Shown: piece after piece, positions 18,957 through 28,695 of the stretch
Position numbering within the stretch: the stretch's first letter is position 1
How the letters are laid out: every line of letters begins with the position of its first letter
Source: Actinomycetes bacterium
GTDB lineage: Bacteria > Actinomycetota > Acidimicrobiia > Acidimicrobiales > RAAP-2
DNA length: 57,195 nt
Assembly (NCBI GenBank): GCA_021791145.1
Contig: JAJYXE010000048.1
Coordinates: 1-57,195, forward strand
Direction: 5' to 3'
The notes under the pieces: model-generated
The model's input: the letters and a program-made list of their open reading frames with translations, nothing else
Databases searched by the model: none
Told to the model about the DNA's origin: nothing
Position numbers and translations under genes: made by a program

Positions 18957-19012
18957 CGGTGACCGGGGGCGTCCGGGCGTGACCGGGGGCGTCCCGGGCG
19001 TGACCGGGGGCT
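18957..19012. repeat. Three imperfect copies of a about 20-bp direct repeat
   Basis: The core GTGACCGGGGGC recurs at about 18959, 18979 and 19000, each followed by a CGTCC-like or CTGCAG end. It lies between the divergent ftsH and CPBP genes. I see no function beyond a possible role in the shared promoter region. Confidence 0.7.
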
Positions 19013-19082
19013 GCAGCGGAGCGGACCGGGCCGAGGGCCGCCCCCGGCGCCCACGCGAAGCCGTCGCAGGCCGGGCCGGCGG

Positions 19083-19088
19083 TAACGT
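19083..19088 (+). promoter_or_regulatory. Probable -10 hexamer TAACGT
   Basis: TAACGT begins 12 nt before ATG 19095, and no ribosome site is visible. Confidence 0.45.
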
Positions 19089-19094
19089 GGCCCG

Positions 19095-20204
19095 ATGGCC
19101 CGCCCCGGCGAGACCGAGCACGGCTCGGCGGAGCCGAACGGCGAGCTCCCGCCGGCGTCCTTGGGACCGGCGCCGACCGGGTCCCCGCCCGCTCACGTCG
19201 CGTCGTCGTCACCGCACGCGGTCCCGCGCTACCCACCCCCGGCGTACCCGCCCCCGCCGTACCCGCCCCCGGCGTACCCGCCGTACCCGCCCGGCCCGCC
19301 CCCGCCGTACCCGCCCCCGCCGTACCCGCCCGGCCCGCCGGGACGCGGACGCGGAGGCGGAGACGGGTGGTTCCCGTCCACGGGAGAGGTCCGCCCGACT
19401 GCGCCGGGAGGGGGACGGTTCTTCGACCACCCGGGCGAGCCGCCGGCGAACAGGGGGGCGGCGGGCTTCTGGATCCTCATGGGCCTTGTCGGCTTCGCGA
19501 TCGGCCAGGTCGTCGGCGCGATCTTCGTCGCAGTCGCCGCGGCCGTCGCGGGCGAGAGCGGTCAGCTCTCCAAGTTCGCGACGATGGCTGCGCCGCCAGA
19601 GTGGTACGTCGGAACCTCGCTCGTGGGTCTATGGATCGGGTTCTTCCTCGGCCCCCTGGTAGCGAGCAAGGTCCGAGGGACCGGACGATTCCTGCGCGAC
19701 CTCGGGGTCCGGTTCCGGCTCGTGGACCTTGCGGGCATCCCGTTGGGCCTCGCCGGACAGCTGGTGCTCGACGCCCTCTACGCGCCGTTCATCAAGCAGC
19801 TCAAGCACTTCACAGCGCCGACCCACAAGCTGGTCGGCGCATCGCACGGGTGGGGGTTCCTCGTGATCGCGGTCCTCACGGTCTGCGGGGCACCGTTCTT
19901 CGAGGAGATCCTCTTCCGGGGGCTCGCGTTCAAGGCGCTCGCCCGACTGTTCACGCCGTTGGCGCAGGGCCCCACGCGGCGGCGTGCGGCCGGCGTCGTG
20001 CTCGCTGTCGTGGTGGACGGCGTCCTCTTCGGCCTCGCGCACTGGGAGCTGTACCAGTTCGCGGGACTCGCGGTCTTCGGGATGCTGCTCGCGACCGTGA
20101 GCTACAAGACCGGCCGGCTGGGGATGAACATGGTCGCCCACGCGTCGTTCAACCTCGTCGCCGTGCTGGCGGTCCTCGCCTCTGCGGGTGGTGCCGTCCA
20201 CTGA
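19095..20204 (+). CDS. CPBP-family intramembrane metalloprotease
   Basis: A 369-residue protein. The first about 110 residues are soluble and proline-rich, with a YPPPxYPPP repeat (about 45-80) like those that recruit partners or cross crowded layers. The remainder has roughly seven membrane helices. CPBP (Abi/CAAX-processing-like) motifs are present: EEILFRGLAFKALA gives the Glu-Glu and Arg, and FGLAHWELYQF and NMVAHASFNLVAV give the later histidines. Members cleave or process membrane-embedded substrates, and some act in peptide maturation. It is divergent from ftsH, another membrane protease. Start ATG 19095 fits the leaderless pattern. Substrate unknown. Confidence 0.85.
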   Translation: MARPGETEHGSAEPNGELPPASLGPAPTGSPPAHVASSSPHAVPRYPPPAYPPPPYPPPAYPPYPPGPPPPYPPPPYPPGPPGRGRGGGDGWFPSTGEVRPTAPGGGRFFDHPGEPPANRGAAGFWILMGLVGFAIGQVVGAIFVAVAAAVAGESGQLSKFATMAAPPEWYVGTSLVGLWIGFFLGPLVASKVRGTGRFLRDLGVRFRLVDLAGIPLGLAGQLVLDALYAPFIKQLKHFTAPTHKLVGASHGWGFLVIAVLTVCGAPFFEEILFRGLAFKALARLFTPLAQGPTRRRAAGVVLAVVVDGVLFGLAHWELYQFAGLAVFGMLLATVSYKTGRLGMNMVAHASFNLVAVLAVLASAGGAVH

Positions 20205-22746
20205 CCCGGCGTGGCCGGACCGCTCCGAGGCGAGGGTGACCTCCCCCGTGCGCGGTGTCGACGTCTCGAGGCCGCACGGACGCGCGGGCCGCCTCGAGCC
20301 CGAGCCAAGCGAGGAGCCCGAGAGCGCCGGCACCGGCGCGGACTTCCCCGGTGCGGCACCGATGGGTCCTGTGGGCGGGGCGCTCCTCAGCGCAGCGCCC
20401 GGGCTCGCGAGCGCGGTCGTCGTGCTCGGCGTCGTGGCCGTGGTGCTCTGGCAGCTCCACCTCCCGATGCTCTTCACCGACACCACGACGACGGGCGGCG
20501 ACACCGGCGCGCACTTCATGATGCCGTCCTTGTTCAACACGGTCCTCTTCCCGCACCTCACCGGGTGGGACCCAGGCTGGTACGACGGCTATCCGGCCTA
20601 CACCTTCTACTTCGTCCTGCCCGACGTCCTCGTCGCGCTGGCGTCCCACGTCATCGCCTACGACGTGGCCTTCAAGCTCGCCACGGTGCTCGGCTCGGTG
20701 CTTCTCCCGCTCGCCGCGTGGGCGTCGGGACGGCTCTTCGGGCTGCGAGCGCCGGTCCCCGCAGCGCTCGCCGCCGCGACCCTGCCGTTCCTCTTCGACT
20801 ACACCTGGACGATCTACGGGGGGAACCTGTTCTCCACCCTCGCCGGCGAGTACTCCTACTCGCTGGCGGTCGCCGCGCTGGTGCTCTTCCTCGGTCTCTT
20901 CGCGCGGGGCGTCCGAACGGGACGCCTCCGAGGCTGGGCCGCGATCACCCTCGCAGTGTGCATCCTGGCCCATGTCGTCCCAGGTCTGCTCGCACTCGTG
21001 GGCGCGCTCGTGCTCACCGTGGTCGAGCTCCTTCCCGCTCGGGTCCGGCTCGCCGACGGCGGTGGTGTCGAGGAGCCTCGGAGGCCCGGGGCCACGATGT
21101 GGTGGGCGGGGTCGACGGTCGGGATCGGGCTCCTTTTGTGCGCGTGGTGGCTCGTCCCGTTCGGTCTCCGCCTCCCGTACTCGACGTCGATGAACTACAC
21201 CAAGGTGACCACCTACGTGGCGGTGCTGTTCCCCGGCGCCGACCTCTGGGCGCTCACCCTCGCGGGAGTCGCGCTGGTGGTGGCGGTGGCGATGCGGAGC
21301 CGCTTCGGCCTCGTGGTCTCGGCGCTCGGCGGCGTGTCCGCGCTCGCGGTGGTGGCGGATCCGCTGCGAAGCCTCTACAACGTGCGCTTCCTGCCGCTGT
21401 GGTTCCTCTGCGTCTACCTCATGGCCGGCTGGGTCGCCGGGGTCGGGATCTCGGCTGGCGCGCGGGTCATGCGCCGGGCGCGGCTCGCTCGCGCGGCGGC
21501 TCGGCGCGCAGAGGGGGTCGCCGGTCCGGGGCCGCCGCGTCTCGCTCCGTGGCCACCCGGCGCGGTCGGCGGCTCCTTGCTCGTCCTCGCAGCCTCCCTG
21601 GCAGTCGTGGTGCCGCCCTTCGTCCCCGCGCTCGCCTCGTCGCTGCCCCGCATCGGGGTCCGGCCAGGGCCCAACGAAGTGAGCGTGTGGTCGGCATGGA
21701 ACTACTCGGGCTACGAGGGAAAGCCCGCGTACCCCGAGTACCGCGCGCTCATGGGGCTCATGGGAAGGATCGGCCGCACGCACGGGTGCGGGCGCGCGAT
21801 GTGGGAGTACAACGCGAACGAGAACCGGTTCGGCACGCCCGAGGCGTTGATGCTCCTGCCCTACTGGACCCACGGCTGCGTCGACTCGATGGAAGGGCTC
21901 CTGTTCGAGTCCTCGGCCACGACGCCGTACCACTTCTTGAACCAGGCCGAGCTGTCCGCGTCGCCGTCCGAGGCAGTGGTCGGCCTGCCCTACGGCGCGG
22001 TCACAGTCGCCCTGGGCGTCCGCCACCTCCAGCTGCTGGGGGTCCGCTACTTCATGGCCTTCAGCACAGAGGTCGTCGAGGAGGCGTCGGCGGACCCCAC
22101 ACTGCGACTGCTGGCGACCAGCGGCCCGTGGCGCTCCACATACCAAGGTGAACGTCTCTCGGTCACCTGGAGGATCTACGAGGTGGCGCACTCCTCGCTC
22201 GTCACGCCGCTGTCGAAGGAGCCCGCGGTCCTCTCCGGGGTCGGCCAGTCCCAGACAACATGGCTCGGGCGGCCCCGCCCCCAGGGCACGATGAGCGAGG
22301 GGCCGTCCCTGCGCTGGTACCTCGACCCCGAGGCGTGGGGCACCGAGCTCGTCGCCGGCGGCCTCCCGGGGTGGCCTCGCATCAAGGCGGGGAGGGCGAC
22401 CTCTCCTCCCTCGGTCCCGGTCCGGCCGACCCGTGTCTTCGCCATCCGAGCCGCTCCGGAGTCGGTCAGCTTCGACGTCTCGTCGCCGGGCACGCCTGTG
22501 CTGGTCAAGGTCTCGTACTTCCCGAATTGGCACGTTCAGGGCGCCAGGGGTCCATGGCGCGCCACGCCCAACCTCATGGTGGTCCTCCCCACCCGCCGCC
22601 ACGTCGTCCTCACCTACGCCAGCACCCCGGTGACACAGGCGGGCGACGCCGCGACGCTTGCGGGTTTGGCCGCGCTGCTCGTCGTGGTCGTGGGGTGGTT
22701 GGCGAGGCGCTCGAGACAAGGCCGTCTCCGCCGCCGGATAGGCTGA
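20188..22746 (+). CDS. Large polytopic membrane protein, glycosyltransferase GT-C-like or PTPS-related type
   Basis: An 852-residue integral membrane protein with about 12 hydrophobic helices in residues 60-490 and a last one near 825, and a large extracytoplasmic portion between them. The first outward loop has TDTTTTGGDTGAHFMMPSLF, resembling the acidic D/GD-H loop of GT-C enzymes and of the membrane family Pfam calls PTPS_related. WDPGWYDGYPAYTFYFVLPD also fits that family. Many such proteins are suspected lipid-linked sugar transferases, but no activity is proven for this one. GTG 20188 overlaps the CPBP gene by 17 bp; GTG 20236 is an alternative start. It precedes phosphomannomutase, consistent with mannose use. 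Function uncertain. Confidence 0.7.
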   Translation: MVPSTDPAWPDRSEARVTSPVRGVDVSRPHGRAGRLEPEPSEEPESAGTGADFPGAAPMGPVGGALLSAAPGLASAVVVLGVVAVVLWQLHLPMLFTDTTTTGGDTGAHFMMPSLFNTVLFPHLTGWDPGWYDGYPAYTFYFVLPDVLVALASHVIAYDVAFKLATVLGSVLLPLAAWASGRLFGLRAPVPAALAAATLPFLFDYTWTIYGGNLFSTLAGEYSYSLAVAALVLFLGLFARGVRTGRLRGWAAITLAVCILAHVVPGLLALVGALVLTVVELLPARVRLADGGGVEEPRRPGATMWWAGSTVGIGLLLCAWWLVPFGLRLPYSTSMNYTKVTTYVAVLFPGADLWALTLAGVALVVAVAMRSRFGLVVSALGGVSALAVVADPLRSLYNVRFLPLWFLCVYLMAGWVAGVGISAGARVMRRARLARAAARRAEGVAGPGPPRLAPWPPGAVGGSLLVLAASLAVVVPPFVPALASSLPRIGVRPGPNEVSVWSAWNYSGYEGKPAYPEYRALMGLMGRIGRTHGCGRAMWEYNANENRFGTPEALMLLPYWTHGCVDSMEGLLFESSATTPYHFLNQAELSASPSEAVVGLPYGAVTVALGVRHLQLLGVRYFMAFSTEVVEEASADPTLRLLATSGPWRSTYQGERLSVTWRIYEVAHSSLVTPLSKEPAVLSGVGQSQTTWLGRPRPQGTMSEGPSLRWYLDPEAWGTELVAGGLPGWPRIKAGRATSPPSVPVRPTRVFAIRAAPESVSFDVSSPGTPVLVKVSYFPNWHVQGARGPWRATPNLMVVLPTRRHVVLTYASTPVTQAGDAATLAGLAALLVVVVGWLARRSRQGRLRRRIG
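22739..22744 (+). promoter_or_regulatory. Possible -10 hexamer TAGGCT
   Basis: TAGGCT overlaps the stop of the membrane protein gene and begins 15 nt before ATG 22754. It may give the sugar-phosphate genes their own leaderless transcript. Confidence 0.35.
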
Positions 22747-22753
22747 CCGGCCC

Positions 22754-24112
22754 ATGGGCTCGACGGCCGAGGTGTTCAAGGCGTACGACATCCGCGGCAC
22801 GGTCCCAGACCAGATCGACGCCAACATGTGCCGGGCCATCGGCGGCGCGATGGCCCGCTTCGCCGGCGCGGACCGCCTGCTCGTCGCCAGGGACATGCGG
22901 GAATCCGGCCTCGCGCTGTCCGACGCCTTCGCGCAAGGTGCACGCGCCGAGGGCACCGCGGTCATCGACCTGGGCATGATCTCCACCGACTGCCTCTACT
23001 TCGCGTCGGGGAAGCTGGACGCGCCCGGGGCCATGTTCACCGCGTCGCACAACCCTGCGGCCTACAACGGCGTGAAGCTCTGCCTCTCCGGCGCGCGACC
23101 GATCGGCCGGGACACCGGGTTGCGGGAGATCGAGGCGCTGACCAACGAGCTGCTCGCGGCGCCCGCCCCAGCGGATCGGCCGCTCGCACCGATCGAGCGG
23201 CTCGACGTCCTGGCGGACTTCGCCGCGCACGTCCGCTCCTTCGTGGACGTGACGGCGCTCCGGCCGCTCCACGTGGTGGCCGACACCGCAAACGGCATGG
23301 GCGGGCTCGTCGTCCCCCGGGTGATGGAGGGCCTTCCCTTCGAGCTGGAGATCCTCTACGGCGACCTCGACGGGACGTTCCCCAATCATCCTGCCGACCC
23401 GATCCAAGAGGAGAACCTGCGCGACCTGAAGGCGGCGGTCCTCGAACGGGGAGCGGCGGTGGGGCTCGCGTTCGACGGCGACGCGGACCGCTGCTTCCTC
23501 GTCGACGAGCGCGCCGAGACCGTGTCGGGTTCCCTCACGACGGCCCTGGTCGCCGTCGCCATGCTCGAGAAGCACCCGGGTGCGACGATCCTCTACAACT
23601 GCGTCTGCTCGCACGTGGTGCCCGAGGTCATCGCCGAGCACGGCGGCAAGGGCGTGCGGACGCGGGTGGGGCACTCGTACATCAAGCAGGTGATGGCCGA
23701 GACCGGTGCCGTCTTCGGCGGCGAGCACTCGGGGCACTACTACTACCGTGACAACTACCGTGCGGACTCCGGCGTCATCACCGCGCTCTTGGTGCTCGAG
23801 CTCATGAGCCGGAGCGACCGTCCGCTCTCCGAGCTGCTCGCTCCGTTCCGCCGCTACGCGGACTCCGGGGAGATCAACACCCGGGTCGCCGACCCGGCCG
23901 GGGCTGTCGAGGCGGTGGCGGCCGCAGAGGCGGCGCGCGGCAACGAGGTCGACCGGCTGGACGGCCTGACGGTTGACCGCGGCGACTGGTGGTACAACCT
24001 CCGACCGTCCAACACCGAGCCGCTGCTGCGCCTCAACGTGGAGGCGCGCGACGAGCAGTCATGCGCCCGGCACGTCGTAGAGGTCCTCGACCTCGTCCGC
24101 GCTGCCGGCTGA
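22754..24112 (+). CDS. manB: Phosphomannomutase/phosphoglucomutase
   Basis: A 452-residue alpha-D-phosphohexomutase that converts mannose-6-phosphate to mannose-1-phosphate. The catalytic phosphoserine loop is FTASHNPAAYNG with Ser98. The metal site is FDGDADRCF, the sugar-specificity loop is GGEHSGHYYYRD, and the phosphate loop is RPSNTEPLLRLNVEA near the C terminus. Length and motif order match bacterial PMM/PGM. It starts the set phosphomannomutase, Trm112-like protein, phosphomannose isomerase, a gene order known from other actinobacteria. Together with the guanylyltransferase at 2168-3250 it completes GDP-mannose synthesis. ATG 22754 is the only sensible start. Confidence 0.95.
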   Translation: MGSTAEVFKAYDIRGTVPDQIDANMCRAIGGAMARFAGADRLLVARDMRESGLALSDAFAQGARAEGTAVIDLGMISTDCLYFASGKLDAPGAMFTASHNPAAYNGVKLCLSGARPIGRDTGLREIEALTNELLAAPAPADRPLAPIERLDVLADFAAHVRSFVDVTALRPLHVVADTANGMGGLVVPRVMEGLPFELEILYGDLDGTFPNHPADPIQEENLRDLKAAVLERGAAVGLAFDGDADRCFLVDERAETVSGSLTTALVAVAMLEKHPGATILYNCVCSHVVPEVIAEHGGKGVRTRVGHSYIKQVMAETGAVFGGEHSGHYYYRDNYRADSGVITALLVLELMSRSDRPLSELLAPFRRYADSGEINTRVADPAGAVEAVAAAEAARGNEVDRLDGLTVDRGDWWYNLRPSNTEPLLRLNVEARDEQSCARHVVEVLDLVRAAG

Positions 24113-24146
24113 CGCACGAGGGAACAGGAAGAGGAGGAGCAGACCC

Positions 24147-24443
24147 GTGGCGCTCGACCAGCTGCTGATCGAGGTCCTGGCGTGCCCTTTGGACAAGGGG
24201 CCGCTCTTGTGGTTCGAGGACGAGGACCTCCTCTACAACCCGCGGCTCAAGAAGGGCTACGAGGTCCGTGACGACATCCCCGTGCTCCTCGTCGAGGAGT
24301 CCCGGGACGTCGACGAGGCCGAGCACGAGCGCCTGATGGCAAAGGCACGTGCAGGCGGCGTGCTCGAGACGGGATCGGCCGGGCGGCGAGCGCCAGAGGC
24401 TGCGCCGGAGGCGCCGCAAGACGTGGGCGAGCCGCCGGCGTGA
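24147..24443 (+). CDS. Trm112-family protein
   Basis: A 98-residue protein with the Trm112-like fold: LLIEVLACPLDKGPLLW at the N terminus, YNPRLKKGYEVRDDIPVLLVEESRDVD in the middle, then a disordered Ala/Glu-rich tail. The fold usually binds zinc through paired cysteines. Here only one cysteine (in ACPLD) is left, so zinc binding is doubtful. In eukaryotes Trm112 activates methyltransferases; the bacterial role is not established. The gene has a classical ribosome site, GAGGAGGAG, ahead of GTG 24147, and its stop overlaps the next GTG. Its place between phosphomannomutase and phosphomannose isomerase is conserved in actinobacteria, which hints at a link to mannose metabolism. Confidence 0.88.
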   Translation: MALDQLLIEVLACPLDKGPLLWFEDEDLLYNPRLKKGYEVRDDIPVLLVEESRDVDEAEHERLMAKARAGGVLETGSAGRRAPEAAPEAPQDVGEPPA

Positions 24444-25504
24444 GCACGGCGGCAGGGTCCCCGCTCCGTGTGGACTCGCTCGACATGTGGGGGGCCACCG
24501 CGGCGCTCCCCACACAGATGGCGGAGGCGATCGACCGCGGGGTCGACGTCGATCTTCGCGGTCTGGAACGGCGAGGCCCGTTCTCCTCCGTCGTCGTGGC
24601 CGGGATGGGGGGAAGCGGGATCGCGGGCGACGTGCTCTCGGCCCTGGCGTTCACCCGCGCCAGAGTCCCGGTCGGCGTGGTGAAGGGGTATCGGCTCCCC
24701 GCCTACGTCGACGAGTCGACGCTGGTCGTCGCGGTCTCGTGCTCGGGCGACACCGAGGAGACGCTCTCGGCCGCCGACGACGCGCGCAGGCGGAAGGCTC
24801 CCGTGGTCGCGGTCAGCGGACCGGGCACGCTCTCTGGCGCCGCCCTCGAGGCGGGGTGGCCGCTCGTCTTGGTGCCGGCCGGCATCCCGCAGCCGCGGGC
24901 CGCCTTCGGTGCCCTGGCCGTCCCCCCGCTCGTCGTCCTCGAGCGGCTGGGCGTGCTCCAGGGGATGGAGGTCGCGCTCCGCGAGGCGGTGGAGGTCGTC
25001 GCCCAAAGCCGCGATGCCCTGGTCGGCAGGGCGAGCACCGCAGAGGAGCTCGCGAGGCGCATCGGCAGGACCATGCTCCTCGTCCACGGGGCTCCCGGCC
25101 CGACCGGCGTGGCCGCGCAGCGATGGAAGACCCAGGTGAACGAGAACGCCAAGTCGCCCGCGTTCTTCTCCCTCCAGCCCGAGCTCTCCCACAACGAGGT
25201 GGCCGGGTGGGGACAGCACGGCGACGTCACGCGCCAGGCGCTCACCGTGGTGGCACTGCGCTACCCCGGAGAGCACCCGAGGGTGGCTCGCCGGTTCGAG
25301 CTCGTCGAACAGCTCACGACAGAAGCCGTGGCCAACGTGCTCGACGTGAGGACCGACGCGGCGAACGACGTCGCGGCCCTGTTCGACCTCGTGCTGCTCG
25401 GAGACTTCGTCTCGCTCCATCTCGCAGCCGCCGAAGGCGTCGATCCGGGCCCGGTCCCGGCGCTCGCCGAGCTCAAGCAGCGTCTGGCGGCGTGGACAGG
25501 CTGA
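24440..25504 (+). CDS. Bifunctional phosphoglucose/phosphomannose isomerase
   Basis: A 354-residue SIS-domain isomerase that interconverts fructose-6-phosphate with glucose-6-phosphate and mannose-6-phosphate. The first SIS domain has VVAGMGGSGIAGDVLSAL, and the sugar-phosphate loop is SCSGDTEETLSAADDA. The later PELSHNEVAGW block holds the catalytic Glu and His of the archaeal/actinobacterial PGI/PMI family. GTG 24440 overlaps the Trm112 stop (GTGA). It supplies mannose-6-phosphate to the mutase two genes upstream. The mycobacterial gene at this position is a related protein, which supports the syntenic assignment; the isomerase activity itself is inferred from motifs. Confidence 0.9.
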   Translation: MSTAAGSPLRVDSLDMWGATAALPTQMAEAIDRGVDVDLRGLERRGPFSSVVVAGMGGSGIAGDVLSALAFTRARVPVGVVKGYRLPAYVDESTLVVAVSCSGDTEETLSAADDARRRKAPVVAVSGPGTLSGAALEAGWPLVLVPAGIPQPRAAFGALAVPPLVVLERLGVLQGMEVALREAVEVVAQSRDALVGRASTAEELARRIGRTMLLVHGAPGPTGVAAQRWKTQVNENAKSPAFFSLQPELSHNEVAGWGQHGDVTRQALTVVALRYPGEHPRVARRFELVEQLTTEAVANVLDVRTDAANDVAALFDLVLLGDFVSLHLAAAEGVDPGPVPALAELKQRLAAWTG

Positions 25505-26157
25505 CGGCGCTCGAGGGGCGAGTCCTCGGGTCGCTCGTGGAGAAGGCGCTCACCGTCCCGCAGTACTACCCGCTGACGCTCAACGCGCTCGTCGCTGCCT
25601 GCAACCAGTCGTCGAGCCGTGACCCGGTCACCTCGTACGACCACGCGCAGGTGCTCGGGGCGGTCGAGTCCCTCAAGTCGAAGAGGATGGTCCGTGCGGT
25701 GCTCCCGTCCCACGGGCGCTCGGTCGTGCGCTATCGGCACGTGCTCGACGAGACCCTCGGCCTCGACGCGCCGCAGCTCGCCGTGCTCGCGGTCCTCGTG
25801 CTGCGCGGTCCCCAGACGCTAGCCGAGCTGCGTGCGCGCACCGGGCGGATGGCCGAGATCGAATCGGTCGACCATGAGCTCGACCTGCTGGCGTCGCGTG
25901 CAGAGCCCCTTTGCGGGCGCTTCCCCAGGCGCCACGGGCAGAAGGAGGACCGTTGGACGTCCCTCCTCGCCGAGCCGTTCCCGGGCGCCGAGGCCGGTTT
26001 CGACGGGCCAGGCGGCGGCGCCGGGGAGGCGCTCGGGGAGGTCGACGAGGTGCGACGCGACCTCGACGCGGTCAGAGCGGAGCTCACGTCGCTCCGAGCG
26101 GAGCTCTGCGCGCTGCGCAGCGAACTGGACGACCTGCGCACCGCCCTCGGCGGGTGA
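25492..26157 (+). CDS. YceH/DUF480-family protein
   Basis: A 221-residue protein matching the YceH family (DUF480), which consists of two winged-helix domains of unknown function. The start reads LTALEGRVLGSLVEKALTVP, then YYPLTLNALVAACNQSSSRDPV and VVRYRHVLDETLGLD. The second domain has LAVLVLRGPQTLAELRARTGRM and the PRRHGQKEDRW block. The last about 45 residues form a Glu/Leu-rich helix that may be a coiled coil (DLDAVRAELTSLRAELCALR). GTG 25492 overlaps the isomerase stop by 13 bp, so it is the last gene of that operon. A regulator role is suggested by the fold only. Confidence 0.88.
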   Translation: MDRLTALEGRVLGSLVEKALTVPQYYPLTLNALVAACNQSSSRDPVTSYDHAQVLGAVESLKSKRMVRAVLPSHGRSVVRYRHVLDETLGLDAPQLAVLAVLVLRGPQTLAELRARTGRMAEIESVDHELDLLASRAEPLCGRFPRRHGQKEDRWTSLLAEPFPGAEAGFDGPGGGAGEALGEVDEVRRDLDAVRAELTSLRAELCALRSELDDLRTALGG

Positions 26158-26164
26158 CCCGCCC

Positions 26165-27370
<1,206 letters not shown>

Positions 27371-27453
27371 TCGGCACCTCTCCTCGTCTCTTCTCGTCTC
27401 ATCTCGTCTTGTTCCTATTGCTCCTAATTGTTCCCTGCCGCGTCCCCGGCTGC

Positions 27454-27490
27454 GCTTGCAGCCGCGCTCGCAGCCGCGCTCGCAGCCGCG
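27454..27490. repeat. Three copies of a 12-bp direct repeat (CTCGCAGCCGCG type)
   Basis: GCTTGCAGCCGC, GCTCGCAGCCGC and GCTCGCAGCCGC follow each other between the divergent thiolase and ABC genes, with a degraded fourth copy after 27490. Pyrimidine-rich TCTCGTC repeats lie just before (27381-27415). Confidence 0.6.
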
Positions 27491-27570
27491 ATTGCGCTCC
27501 CAGCCGCGCCGTCCTCCTCGCTGCTTCCTGGCACCGGTCCGAGGTCGCCCGGGCGAGGGGGCGGGCGGTC

Positions 27571-27595
27571 GGGTTACTTCTCAGGAACCTAACCC
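27571..27595. promoter_or_regulatory. Inverted repeat GGGTTA-N13-TAACCC upstream of the ABC exporter
   Basis: A perfect 6-bp inverted repeat with a 13-base centre sits 27 nt before the -10-like TACGCT of the exporter gene. It is a candidate operator for a drug-responsive repressor. No regulator gene is next to it. Confidence 0.35.
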
Positions 27596-27621
27596 GTGGC
27601 CCCCCGCGGACGCACCTTCGC

Positions 27622-27627
27622 TACGCT
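27622..27627 (+). promoter_or_regulatory. Probable -10 hexamer TACGCT
   Basis: TACGCT begins 12 nt before ATG 27634, with no ribosome site. Confidence 0.45.
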
Positions 27628-27633
27628 GCCCGG

Positions 27634-28695
27634 ATGGGCCTCCTCTCGAGCGATGCGAGGCACGACGCCGACCTTGTGCCCGCCGGCGGCCCCGACCCAA
27701 AGGGCGCTGAGCCGGGCGCGCCGGCGATCGAGGTTCGTGACCTGGTGCGGCGTTTCGGCGGCCTCGAGGCGGTGAGGGGAGTGAGCTTCCGCGTCGCCCA
27801 GGGCGAGACCTTCGGCTTCCTGGGGCCCAACGGCGCGGGCAAGTCCACGACGATCTCCATGCTGTGCACCCTGCTCAACCCGACGTCGGGAACCGCCCGG
27901 GTGGCCGGGCACGACGTGGTCGCCGAACGCGCCGAGGTGCGCAAGCGGATCGGTCTCGTGTTCCAGGACACGACGCTCGACGACTACCTCACGGCCCAGG
28001 AGAACCTGCGCTTCCACGCGGAGCTCTACGGCGTGCCGCGCAGCCAGACGGGTCCGCGCATCGACGACGTGCTCAGGATGGTCGGGCTGGTCGAGCGGCG
28101 CGACAGCTTGGTGCGCACCTTCTCGGGCGGCATGAAGCGACGCCTCGAGATCGCGCGCGGCCTGCTGCACTCGCCGCGCGTCCTGTTCCTCGACGAGCCG
28201 ACTGTCGGACTGGACCCTCAGACGAGGTCGCACATCTGGGGGTACATCAACGAGCTCCGACAGCGTGAGGCGATCACCATCTTCCTCACCACCCACTACA
28301 TGGACGAAGCAGAGCACTGCGACCGGATCGCGATCATCGACGAGGGGAGGATCGTGGCCGAAGACACGCCCGAGCAGCTCAAGGCGGGAGTCGGCCAGGA
28401 CCGTGTGCAGATCTCGACCGACGACGACCGCGCGGCCATCGCCGTGCTGCACGACCGCTTCTCGATCGATGCCACGATCAGCGAAGGCACGGTGGCGTTC
28501 TACGTCGCACGAGGAGAGGCCTTCGTCCCGAGACTCTTCGCCGAGCTCGGCGTGCCGATCAAGTCCGTGAGCGTCGCGCGGCCTACGCTCGACGACGTCT
28601 TCATGACCTATACGGGGCGGACGATCCGCGACGCGGAGGCGTCGAGCAGCGAGCGGATGGCGGCCGCTCCGTGGATGCGGGCGAGGCGACGTTGA
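27634..28695 (+). CDS. ABC transporter ATP-binding protein (DrrA-like)
   Basis: A 353-residue ATPase of the DrrA/daunorubicin-resistance type, which powers export of drugs, lipids or polysaccharides. Walker A is GPNGAGKST (64-72), the signature is FSGGMKRRLEIA, and Walker B is VLFLDEPTVGLDPQTR. The C-terminal about 100 residues are the extra domain of this subfamily, ending with PTLDDVFMTYTGRTIRD. I chose ATG 27634 because of the TACGCT hexamer and the family's usual length; the frame is open from 27409 but that part is Arg-rich. It overlaps the permease gene, so the two form one operon. The transported compound is unknown. Confidence 0.92.
   Translation: MGLLSSDARHDADLVPAGGPDPKGAEPGAPAIEVRDLVRRFGGLEAVRGVSFRVAQGETFGFLGPNGAGKSTTISMLCTLLNPTSGTARVAGHDVVAERAEVRKRIGLVFQDTTLDDYLTAQENLRFHAELYGVPRSQTGPRIDDVLRMVGLVERRDSLVRTFSGGMKRRLEIARGLLHSPRVLFLDEPTVGLDPQTRSHIWGYINELRQREAITIFLTTHYMDEAEHCDRIAIIDEGRIVAEDTPEQLKAGVGQDRVQISTDDDRAAIAVLHDRFSIDATISEGTVAFYVARGEAFVPRLFAELGVPIKSVSVARPTLDDVFMTYTGRTIRDAEASSSERMAAAPWMRARRR

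Noticed and set aside
24349..25491. Long upstream extension of the YceH frame
   Set aside because: It is the out-of-frame shadow of the isomerase gene; the YceH family starts at GTG 25492.
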